From: Pirellulales bacterium
GTDB taxonomy: Bacteria; Planctomycetota; Planctomycetia; Pirellulales; DATAWG01
DNA: 64,000 bases
Assembly: GCA_036267355.1 (NCBI GenBank)
Contig: DATAWG010000111.1
Span: 1-64,000, forward strand
Direction: 5' to 3'
Position numbers and translations under genes: made by a program. The notes beneath the pieces were generated by a model. That model was not told where the DNA came from. It ran no database searches and worked only from the letters and a program-made list of their open reading frames with translations. Shown in pieces: positions 27,849 to 35,853 of this stretch. The first letter of the stretch is position 1; each line of letters starts with the position of its first letter.

Positions 27849-28132
27849 GCCCACGGCTTTGCGTGGGCAGGGCGCCGGCGGACCGTTCATCTGCCCACTC
27901 AGGGGAATGGGCACGGCATCCTGCATTTCATCCGGCGCAGCGGCTCCGCTTGCCGTCATCAAGGCATCCATTGCAATTCTCCAAAGTGAACCACTTGGGC
28001 TGCGCGAAATCTCCGCGCAGCCAATCAATGCGGTATTGGTTAGGCGATAGGCAGTGGGGTGCCATCCCAACGGCCTTGGGTGGGCGTGTTCCCCAAGCGG
28101 GCACATCGCATGCCCACTCAGGACAGTGGGCA
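27848..28132. repeat. Cluster of family A hairpins upstream of DUF1559 gene
   Basis: Hairpins tgcccacggctttgcgtggg ca (27848-27869), tgcccactcaggggaatggg ca (27892-27913), a degenerate one near 28059-28086 and tgcccactcaggacagtggg ca (28111-28132). They fill most of the 396-base gap between the DUF1559 gene and the Cys-rich gene. The first overlaps the presumed start codon. No other feature is seen there. Confidence 0.85.
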
Positions 28133-28244
28133 TCGCACCCGGTGAACCGGCGGCATCCGAAGCCCAGCAAGATCGGCCGGCGTTGTTCCAGGCGCGGCCA
28201 TTAAGCCGTACCTCAAGCCTTCAGCCTCAAGACTGCAGCCTTGC

Positions 28245-28916
28245 TCAGCCTCTGAGATATGCCGCTGCCGAGCGTTCCGGCGGCGGCACGGGCGGAGAGA
28301 AACGGATCGATTCGAACGACTGTCTGCAAATACAGACATTGGCGAGCGGCAGGAATTCGTATCGCCGAACGGCCAGCACAATGGCCGGCAATGCTTGCGC
28401 CAAAATACTGAGCACGCTCTGTCCGTGGCAGCCAAGGGCCATCAGAAAAATCACCGATTTGCCGTCCGGCGGCGGCAGCGATTCTGCGGACGGCTTCTGC
28501 GGCGCCGCGGGCGCGGCCGAGATCGCCCGCTGGCAGTTGCCACAGCAGCAAGAGCAGCAATGTTTCTTGCCGCGCAGCGCGTCGTGGAGTGCCGAATTCG
28601 CGGCATCCGCCCGCGCTTCCTCGGCCGCGGCTTCGCGCACGAATGCCGGCGGTTCGATGCCATGGGCCTCGGCCCAAGCCAGTTTTTCCCGCATCGAAAA
28701 ACAACAGCAAGAATGCCAACATTGATCGGCATTCGTGCAACCGCACGGCCTGTCCATGCATGGAAACGGCTTGCTGAGATCTTTCTTCACCGTCGCGGCC
28801 GACACTGGCAGCGGCAACCCGCTCGCCACGACAAACTGATTAATCACCAGCAGCGCAGCAACAAACCCGCGCCGAGCGCGCCGACCGATCGCCAGTCTGC
28901 GTGGCCAAAGCCGCAT
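28245..28916 (-). CDS. Cys-rich exported protein, function unknown
   Basis: A 223-residue protein. The N-terminus has a twin-Arg-like basic stretch and a hydrophobic segment (GFVAALLVINQFVVASGLPL), so it is probably exported or anchored. Residues about 48-80 carry a dense Cys motif: FPCMDRPCGCTNADQCWHSC followed by CCFSMREKLAWAEAHGIEPP. A second cluster, CCSCCCGNC, is at about residues 120-128. A C-terminal hydrophobic part (VLSILAQALPAIVLAV) could insert in the membrane. The first block looks familiar from planctomycete proteins of unknown role; metal (for example Zn, Cu or Fe-S) binding is an inference. Neighbouring genes give no clue. Confidence 0.65.
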   Translation of the reverse strand: MRLWPRRLAIGRRARRGFVAALLVINQFVVASGLPLPVSAATVKKDLSKPFPCMDRPCGCTNADQCWHSCCCFSMREKLAWAEAHGIEPPAFVREAAAEEARADAANSALHDALRGKKHCCSCCCGNCQRAISAAPAAPQKPSAESLPPPDGKSVIFLMALGCHGQSVLSILAQALPAIVLAVRRYEFLPLANVCICRQSFESIRFSPPVPPPERSAAAYLRG

Positions 28917-29098
28917 CGCGTACCAAGCCTTTCGCTACGGAATCGAGAGCGGGCATTTTAGTTCGCCCAGTTTGCCCCGTCAACGAAACGCGGCGGGCGA
29001 CTCTGCGGATCGCTCAGCAGTAGGATCGCGACCGTTGGCCGCGATCGCTTACGACACGCGCATGTGCAGGTGGCCCTTGCGCACTATTTAGCCCGCGA
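28917..29098. other. Intergenic region
   Basis: This 182-base stretch between the Cys-rich gene and the 3' end of the kinase gene contains no repeat copy and no convincing open frame. The promoter of the Cys-rich gene must lie here. Confidence 0.4.
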
Positions 29099-32000
29099 TT
29101 ATTGTCCCGCGTGCAGCGCCGCCGCATCCGGCGCGATGGTGCGCACCACGCGCAGTCCGACGTAATAATTCGCCGTCGATGCGCGGTAACGATTTCTTGC
29201 GGCGCTGCGGACGATCGGCGCGCGGTTCAAAAAAGAGCCGCCGCGCAGCACTCGACGGTCGGCTTCCGTGTCCTGGATTACTAGTTCGCTCTGTTCCACG
29301 TCTTCGGCCGCCGTGCTTCGCGGCAGCTCGGGATACGGCAGGTATCGGTCTTCGCACCACTCCCAAACATCGCCATGGATGTCGAACAAACCGAAATCGT
29401 TCGGCTTCAATCGGCCGAGCTGCCAGGCGTGTTCGCCGAGGTCGCCTTCGGCCGAGTTGTGAAATGACCAAGCATAGTTATCGAGCATGTCGCGCGATTC
29501 GCCGAAATAGCGGCTCGTCTCGGCCCTGGCCCGGCAGGCGTATTCCCATTCCGCCTCGGTCGGCAGACGATAGCCGGTGCGCGACAAATAATCTTTCGGA
29601 AGCTGCATTCCCTCTTTGATCTCGGCCAGCGGCGGGTAACACCATTGGGCCAATGGAATGTTTTCCTGCTGGCTCAACCATTGGCAATAGCGCACCGCGT
29701 CGAACCAGGTGACGCTCACGATCGGCCCGTCGGTCGCTGAACTGTATTTGATCGGATAGGAAAACTTCGGCTGAAATTGCTGAAACTGGGCGACCGACAC
29801 CTTTTTCATCGCCATGGCAAATGAGCGCGGAATATGCACTCGGTGCATTGTCTCTTCTTGCTTGTAGCGATCAGTTTCGGTGTTGGGCGAGCCCATCATG
29901 AATTCGACGGGGCCGGAAATGATCGCCATCGTGTAGCCGTGGTCGGTCGTGTACCAACCGCGGCTGCCGGCGGAACGCAAGGCCGGATCGCCGTCGATGC
30001 GGCGCGCGTCGTCGTCGTAGCCCCAATGACGCAGCGTCCAAGCGGCGGCGGAATGAATGCCCGCATCGGCATCTTCGGCATACAAGCCGCGCAGCGTTTC
30101 CAATAGATGGTTCCACGCGTCGGGCTGAAATTGTTTCGATTTGAATTCGCCGAGACAGAGAACGAGCGCCCGCCGCGCGGAAACATCACTCTCCGCCGCC
30201 AGACGATCGATGAGCGGCTCGGGCGCGGCCCCCAGTTGGCTCAGAAGATGAATCAGATCGGTCCGCAGCCGCGGATCAGGCAAATGGCGGAACAACGGCC
30301 AAACAAGCTCCGGCTGATTGAGTCGCAAAAGCGTGGCGGCCGCCATCGCTTGCTCTTGCGCCAATCGCTCGGTTGTCGCGTCGGGCACGGCCGGCAAATG
30401 CCACACCGCGGCGAGCGTCGGCTCACGGTCGATTCCGCCGCGAACGACTGCCGTCGCCGCGACGGGTCGCCAAGCGCCAGCCGCCAACTGCTGGCAGGTT
30501 TTCAATTCTGCGTCCGGCCGCAGCCCGAAAACGTCTTGCGAGATGAATTTCGGCGATTCATGCCACACGGCTGCGAAATGCAACGAATTGGTGGTTCTTG
30601 GGACTGGGCCGGCACCATTCGTTGTTGAAGCGTTGCCCGCCGTTAAATCAACCGCGGCGACCGACAGCCTTACGTCGTCTTGCACCCGGCTCGGCGATTG
30701 CTTGCTGTCGTACCAAATCCGATCGCGGCCGCAATCGTAAACCAGCGATTCGCGATCGACGGTTTTTCGCGGCTTCAGCCACACCGCGCAATAGAGCGGC
30801 GGCTGGCTGTCGGCGGCGAAGTTTGGCGTGCAATCGAGCGTGTGCGGAATATAGCCGGCTTGCTCCCGGCTGGTCCGCAGTTGCTTGAAAGCGGCCGCGC
30901 CGGCGATGCCCACATCGAGTTGTGCATCGAGCAGTTCCGGCGATGGGCGCGACCACAGCGCGGCGTAGCGCGCTTCCGTCCGGCCGCCCGTCGTTTGCGC
31001 TGCCGGATAGCACGCGACATCGAGCGGCCAAAAACCGCTCTGCCGCTGCTTCCCATCCTGCGATTTGAGTTCGTCGAAGGTGAGGTCTTGCGCCGCCCGC
31101 CAATCGCCGCCGTCGCGCAGCCAAACGGTTGCGACGAACGCCGTCGCGCCGGCCGCATATGGCCGGAAGCAGATCGGCCGATAACCGCATGTGCGCAAAG
31201 ATTCCGCGAGCGCCGCAAAATTGTCGAGCGGCAGCGTGTGGCAGATCGCGAATCGATCGGCCAAAATCCCTTGGTTATCGGTAAGCTGCTTCGCGGTCGC
31301 GGCATCGGGCGCTTTCCAGGCGGGATTCAGCGGCTGGTCTTTCCAATCCGGATGCGTCGTCTCCGCCAGCTCGGCGGTCATCAATTGCACAATCCGCGCG
31401 CGATTCTTGCTAAGCAGCGGAAACAGGCCGAGATACTGCTGCGGATTGGCGGCCACGACAAGCCGGGCCAGCGTGTCGGGATCGTCGGCCGCATAGTCGG
31501 AGAGCAGCGCGATGGCCAAATCACGCTGGCCGCTTGGGCGGCTTGGATCGGCGAAAATGGCGGCGAGCGGCGGCACGAGCGAGGCTTGCACCGGCCGCAG
31601 CATCTCTTGCCATTGCCCCACCAACAACACATTTTCGGCCACCAAGTCACCGGCCGCGCGCGTGGCAATTTCCGTCCAGCGAGAATTTCGCGGGTCGAAA
31701 TCGGCCAGCGCGCAAACGATTCGCAATAGCTCTCCACGAGGTTTCTGTTCGCCGCCGGCCCTAGCGGTGGAATCTGGCGAATTGGTCGTCGAGCCCGAGG
31801 CTGCGACAGTGGCGAGCATCGCCCAAAGCTTCGGTGCCAATTCTTTCGCCGACGGTTCCAAGACCGTGCGGATGATCCGCAATTGGGTCGGCGTGGCGGC
31901 GAGCATGCGTTGCAACAGGTAATCGACCTGACTCGGATCGTGCGGCAGCAGCGCGAGCGACAGGTTCAGCTTTTCTTCCGTTCCCTCGGCCGCAGCCGCA

Positions 32001-34306
32001 AACTGTGTTCGCAATATCGGCGCGGCCAGGGTCCAATGCCGCTGGATTTCGGCGACGAGCGGCGGCACGGTTTCCGGTTCGGCAGACACGAGCGTTTGCA
32101 CGAGCGACGCCGCCTCCTGCTCGCGAATCTGCACGAGCGACCACACGCCGATGGCCAACAGCGCAATGATCGACAGGACAATCGCGCCGACGAGTTCCTT
32201 GCGCTTGCGTGCCCAACGCACGGCTCGCTCGACGAATCCGGCCGGCCGGATCGGCAGCGGCTTGCCATCGAGATAAAGCTGCAAGTATTCGGCCATCAGT
32301 GCCGCCGATTGAATGCGATCGGCCACGCGGCGCTCGGTGGCCCGGGCCACGATTGCCTCTAGATCACGATCGAGGCTCGGGTCGATCGAGCGCAGCGCCG
32401 GCACATCTTCTTCGTGGATGCGATAGGCGAGCTGCGCTTCGTCTTCCGCGTCGCCGAAAAGCCGTTCGCGGGTGAGCAGCTCCCACATCGTGGCCCCCAG
32501 GCCGCGAATATCGGCGGTCGGGCCGACTTTGAGCGTGGCGGCCGCCAATTGCTCCGGCGCGGCGTAACGCAATGTCCCCAGAAATCCGCCCGCACGACTG
32601 ATCGAAGCCGAGATGCTTTCCCCCTTGGCCAGGCCGAAATCCATGAGCACGACGCGCGAACTGTCGGGTGTGAGCACGAGGTTGGCCGGCTTCACATCGC
32701 GGTGCATGATCCCCTGCTCATGAACCGCCTGCACTGCCAGCGCCGCATCGCGCATTACCGTGGCCACCTGCCGAACATATCCGCCCGGTCGATCGTCGGC
32801 CACGGCCTCGTCGGTTAGCGGCGGAAGCAACTGCTTCGTCGCCGGTCGCTCGGCCTTGTCGCGCCGTTTGCGGCTCGCGGCCAACACCGAGCGGGCCCAG
32901 GTGAGATTGCTCAGCGAATCGGCCGAACCGTGCCGATGCGGCCCCGCAAGCTCGCGCCAGATCATTTCCAAATCGCTGCCGGAAACGTACTCCATCGTGT
33001 AGTACATCTGGCCGTCGGGCAGCGTGCCGCTGGAAAACACCTTGATGATGTTCGGATGCTCGCACCGCGCAAGATGACGAATCTCGCGTCTAAATCGCAT
33101 GAGCGCCACTTCGTCGCCGGCCAATTCGGCAGGCAGAATTTTTAGCGCCACCAATTGTCCCAGCGACATCTGCCGCGCGAGATACACCACGCCCATTCCA
33201 CCGCGGCCAATCTCGGCGAGGATTTCGAAATCGCTTTGCGGCAATTGTTGCGCCGCAGCCGCCGCGCCGTCGGCCGCTTCGCCGGCCGCGGCGCCGGCAA
33301 GCGATTCGGCGGCCAGCCGATCGAGATCGGCTTCATCGATTGCGCGGCTGGTCACCCGGCCCAGCAATTGGGCCAAGGCATCGACCATCGAGCGATCGCG
33401 CTCCGTGCGGCCGGTCGTATAGCTCAGATATTCGACTTGCCGGCCGTTGCGATCGCGATTCAGAAACAGCACCTCTTCGTTCAGATCGGTCTCGCGATAC
33501 TGTAAGAGCGGATCGAGCCGCAACGGCATCGGTCGTCCGGGCCAGACTAGCGAAACCTTTCCCGGCAGCAGCGAAACCGCGGCGGCAGAATCGAAGCGGA
33601 GTGGTTCGAGCCGTTCGCTTTCGAGACCGACGAGCTCGCGCAGCTCGACCTGCGTTTGCCCATCGGCCAGCGCGCGAATGTCGCTGATGAACACCAGCCG
33701 GCTGCCGCGCGGGCCCGCCCAATCGAACACATCGGGGGCCAGCAGATCATTCAGGGCCGGAAACAAAAGCGGCCCCATCTGCTGATCGTAGAACGAATCG
33801 AACCGCGCCGCTCCATGCCCGAACACACCGTTGCGATATTGCACCAGCGCGTCGAACAGTTCCAGCAATGTGCAACTGTGGTCGCCTGCCGGCTGGCCGT
33901 CCGGGCCGTTTTTGATCCGCCGAAACAGGGCCACGATGCCGGCACGATCGCGATGCGGCGTGGTCAGTTGGCTCCACAAATGGCCGAGGGGGTGCGCTCG
34001 GGCATCGGTCCGCGAGCCGAATTCACGGCTCAACTCGCGAAGCATTGCAGTCCATTGTCCGAGCGAGGGCAAGGCCAATTGGGCCAACAATCGATCGATG
34101 GCTGGGGCCCTGGAACGTCCGGCATCGATCTCGTGCAAGTAACAGGCGACCGCCGGAGCCGCCGCCAGCTTCACCAGCGCTTCGCAGAGGTAAAACGCAT
34201 TGTCGTGCCGCGATCGGGCGTCCTTGGCATTGAACGCCCGGCTATAGAGCTGCGCGAGCGGCAGCGGAAGCCGAACCAGATACTCGCGCTGAAACTGCTC
34301 AGCCAC
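29099..34306 (-). CDS. Giant Ser/Thr protein kinase with C-terminal SUMF1-like domain
   Basis: A 1735-residue membrane-spanning protein. Residues 1-345 form an unnamed N-terminal domain (LPLPLAQLYSRAFNAKDARS). A eukaryotic-type kinase follows at about 363-640: loop EIGRGGMGVVYLA, Lys389, HRDVKPANL with Asp537 and MDFGLAKG with Asp556, so it should be active. One membrane segment lies at about 704-725 (AIVLSIIALLAIGVWSLV). The long middle part contains HEAT-like helices near 1370-1440. Residues about 1455-1730 are a formylglycine-enzyme-like fold (GYRLPTEAEWEYACRARAET, GDVWEWCEDRYLPYP, RVLRGGSFLNRAPIVRSAAR) lacking the catalytic Cys pair, so a sensor or ligand role is likelier. The start is GTG. 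Substrates are unknown. Confidence 0.92.
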   Translation of the reverse strand: MAEQFQREYLVRLPLPLAQLYSRAFNAKDARSRHDNAFYLCEALVKLAAAPAVACYLHEIDAGRSRAPAIDRLLAQLALPSLGQWTAMLRELSREFGSRTDARAHPLGHLWSQLTTPHRDRAGIVALFRRIKNGPDGQPAGDHSCTLLELFDALVQYRNGVFGHGAARFDSFYDQQMGPLLFPALNDLLAPDVFDWAGPRGSRLVFISDIRALADGQTQVELRELVGLESERLEPLRFDSAAAVSLLPGKVSLVWPGRPMPLRLDPLLQYRETDLNEEVLFLNRDRNGRQVEYLSYTTGRTERDRSMVDALAQLLGRVTSRAIDEADLDRLAAESLAGAAAGEAADGAAAAAQQLPQSDFEILAEIGRGGMGVVYLARQMSLGQLVALKILPAELAGDEVALMRFRREIRHLARCEHPNIIKVFSSGTLPDGQMYYTMEYVSGSDLEMIWRELAGPHRHGSADSLSNLTWARSVLAASRKRRDKAERPATKQLLPPLTDEAVADDRPGGYVRQVATVMRDAALAVQAVHEQGIMHRDVKPANLVLTPDSSRVVLMDFGLAKGESISASISRAGGFLGTLRYAAPEQLAAATLKVGPTADIRGLGATMWELLTRERLFGDAEDEAQLAYRIHEEDVPALRSIDPSLDRDLEAIVARATERRVADRIQSAALMAEYLQLYLDGKPLPIRPAGFVERAVRWARKRKELVGAIVLSIIALLAIGVWSLVQIREQEAASLVQTLVSAEPETVPPLVAEIQRHWTLAAPILRTQFAAAAEGTEEKLNLSLALLPHDPSQVDYLLQRMLAATPTQLRIIRTVLEPSAKELAPKLWAMLATVAASGSTTNSPDSTARAGGEQKPRGELLRIVCALADFDPRNSRWTEIATRAAGDLVAENVLLVGQWQEMLRPVQASLVPPLAAIFADPSRPSGQRDLAIALLSDYAADDPDTLARLVVAANPQQYLGLFPLLSKNRARIVQLMTAELAETTHPDWKDQPLNPAWKAPDAATAKQLTDNQGILADRFAICHTLPLDNFAALAESLRTCGYRPICFRPYAAGATAFVATVWLRDGGDWRAAQDLTFDELKSQDGKQRQSGFWPLDVACYPAAQTTGGRTEARYAALWSRPSPELLDAQLDVGIAGAAAFKQLRTSREQAGYIPHTLDCTPNFAADSQPPLYCAVWLKPRKTVDRESLVYDCGRDRIWYDSKQSPSRVQDDVRLSVAAVDLTAGNASTTNGAGPVPRTTNSLHFAAVWHESPKFISQDVFGLRPDAELKTCQQLAAGAWRPVAATAVVRGGIDREPTLAAVWHLPAVPDATTERLAQEQAMAAATLLRLNQPELVWPLFRHLPDPRLRTDLIHLLSQLGAAPEPLIDRLAAESDVSARRALVLCLGEFKSKQFQPDAWNHLLETLRGLYAEDADAGIHSAAAWTLRHWGYDDDARRIDGDPALRSAGSRGWYTTDHGYTMAIISGPVEFMMGSPNTETDRYKQEETMHRVHIPRSFAMAMKKVSVAQFQQFQPKFSYPIKYSSATDGPIVSVTWFDAVRYCQWLSQQENIPLAQWCYPPLAEIKEGMQLPKDYLSRTGYRLPTEAEWEYACRARAETSRYFGESRDMLDNYAWSFHNSAEGDLGEHAWQLGRLKPNDFGLFDIHGDVWEWCEDRYLPYPELPRSTAAEDVEQSELVIQDTEADRRVLRGGSFLNRAPIVRSAARNRYRASTANYYVGLRVVRTIAPDAAALHAGQ

Positions 34307-34461
34307 GCGTGGGATCTCGCACGAAGTTTGTGCCGGGCAACTTTTTAGATAAACGTGGTAATTAAGAGTTTACCCGCCGCGCCGGCCGCGAGCCAATCGG
34401 ATGGACGAACGGCATCCGACGCGGAACACGCAGCGCGTGCGGTTTGCGACAGGAGCCCGCC

Positions 34462-34502
34462 GCGCTAGCAAGGGAATCGGGCTAATCTTCCCTTGCTAGC
34501 GC
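34462..34502. repeat. Perfect 15-bp hairpin
   Basis: Arms gcgctagcaagggaa and ttcccttgctagcgc enclose an 11-base loop. It lies in the 297-base divergent region between the kinase and the DUF3592 gene. The words ctagc and aaggg resemble family C, so it may be a degenerate member. Confidence 0.8.
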
Positions 34503-34531
34503 TCCACGTTTTTCCGCATCGTCGGGCGGTG

Positions 34532-34537
34532 TATAAT
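34532..34537 (+). promoter_or_regulatory. Candidate -10 box
   Basis: A perfect TATAAT lies 66 bases before the ATG of the DUF3592 gene. A T-rich hexamer near 34509 sits at about the right distance for a -35 element but matches TTGACA poorly. The call is tentative. Confidence 0.4.
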
Positions 34538-34603
34538 CGCGTTCGAGCAGGGGTAGTCTCGCTATGGAAGAGTTGCCGGCGCGCCCCATTTGGAGCCGTG
34601 CGA

Positions 34604-35752
34604 ATGCCGCTTACCTATAAACCGTACAAGCCGCTTGCGTTCAAGAAGTTCGACTACGATTCACACACGCCAAAGACGCCGCCGCGCGAGCCGTCAACGA
34701 ATGGGCTCATCTTCGGGGCAATGCTGTGGTCCAGCATCACGCTCGTTTTCGACGTCGTCATGATCTGCGGCGCCGTTCACCAAATCCAGGCATTGGGATT
34801 CGCGAAGACGGCGGGGCAGGTAACGGAAAGCCGCGTCGAGACCGAACCCGACTCCGACGATGGGACTAGCTATAGCGCGAAGATCGTTTACAAGTATCGT
34901 GTTGGCGGGCGGGAGTACGTAGGTGACCGCTACCGTTTCGGAATGAACCTCGGTGATGAGAAGAATGTTCGCCGGCTTGTGGCAGCGCATCCAGTGGACC
35001 GGCAAATCAACGTGTTTTACTCGCCGCGCGATCCGGCTACTTCGGTGCTGAAGACTGGGATCGAGGGAATCGACCTTTTCGGACCAATGGCCATGATGCC
35101 GTTCAATGTCATCATGGTCGGACTGTGGATGTTGGCGTGCGGAACGTTCTTTCGCCGGCTGCTTCGGATTCCGGCGGCCGGGGCGAAAATCGTCGAGGAT
35201 GGATATTCGACGCGCGTGCGACTCGCGCCGAAGTCGCCGCTATTCAATGCTGGAGGCGTCGTGGCAATTGTCGCCTTCATCGGGATTTTCGTAGTCGGAT
35301 TCAGTTGCGGCGCGAATCCGCCGATTCCTTTCATGCTTTGGGCTTGGGGCATCATTTTCGGCGCCGGAGCGCTCGCGTACCTGCTGACTTGGATCAAGGG
35401 CACGTCCGACAAGAATCAGTTGGTGATCGACGAGGCCCGCGGCCGGTTGACACTGCCGGCGACATTCGGCCGCACGGAAGCGATCGGGATGCGATTCAAG
35501 GATGTCAGCGGAATCGAAGTCGAAGCGCGCGCGAAATCGGATGGCGAGGGGGGCGCAAGCTGGACCTTTTCCCCGACCGTGGTTTTTTCCGAACCGGCGA
35601 ACCCAACTCGCCGCGAAAAAATCGCCGAGTATTACACTCGGGCGAAAGCCGGGGAACTCGTCGATTGGCTCCGCGAGCGCGTGGGATTGGGTCCGACTCC
35701 AGACGCTAACCCGCGTCAGCAGGCATCCGCGACGGAGTCGCGGTTAACGTAG
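34604..35752 (+). CDS. DUF3592 membrane protein
   Basis: A 382-residue inner-membrane protein. Membrane segments are at about residues 37-60, 165-185, 215-235 and 243-265. The first extracytoplasmic part (TAGQVTESRVETEPDSDDGT, then YSAKIVYKYRVGGREYVGD and VFYSPRDPATSVL) is the DUF3592 domain, an OB-like beta fold found widely in bacteria without assigned function. The C-terminal cytosolic part (about 270-382) has a second beta-rich region. The ATG at 34604 is preferred to an upstream frame start at 34493. The stop codon TAG lies in the first bases of a family B repeat. Confidence 0.82.
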   Translation: MPLTYKPYKPLAFKKFDYDSHTPKTPPREPSTNGLIFGAMLWSSITLVFDVVMICGAVHQIQALGFAKTAGQVTESRVETEPDSDDGTSYSAKIVYKYRVGGREYVGDRYRFGMNLGDEKNVRRLVAAHPVDRQINVFYSPRDPATSVLKTGIEGIDLFGPMAMMPFNVIMVGLWMLACGTFFRRLLRIPAAGAKIVEDGYSTRVRLAPKSPLFNAGGVVAIVAFIGIFVVGFSCGANPPIPFMLWAWGIIFGAGALAYLLTWIKGTSDKNQLVIDEARGRLTLPATFGRTEAIGMRFKDVSGIEVEARAKSDGEGGASWTFSPTVVFSEPANPTRREKIAEYYTRAKAGELVDWLRERVGLGPTPDANPRQQASATESRLT

Positions 35753-35836
35753 CAGGCACACTCCCGTGTGCCGTCCGCCGCGCTCTGTGCGCGGCGCACA
35801 GCGTAGCGCGGACGGCACACGGAGTGTGCCTGCTAC
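35749..35836. repeat. Palindromic repeat, family B, copy 3
   Basis: Arms gtagcaggcacactcccgtg and gcacacggagtgtgcctgct (35814-35833 region) face each other. It separates two convergent genes: it supplies the stop codon of the DUF3592 gene and ends 18 bases before the stop of the PVC dehydrogenase. It might serve as a bidirectional 3' structure. Confidence 0.9.
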
Positions 35837-35853
35837 GACTCGGCCGGCGCGAC

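Noticed and set aside
29099-30000. Active formylglycine-generating enzyme
   Set aside because: The fold is present but the catalytic Cys pair is missing, so a binding role is more likely.
34462-34502. Intrinsic terminator
   Set aside because: The hairpin is perfect, but it lies in a divergent region with no transcript to end there, and only a distant short T-run follows.
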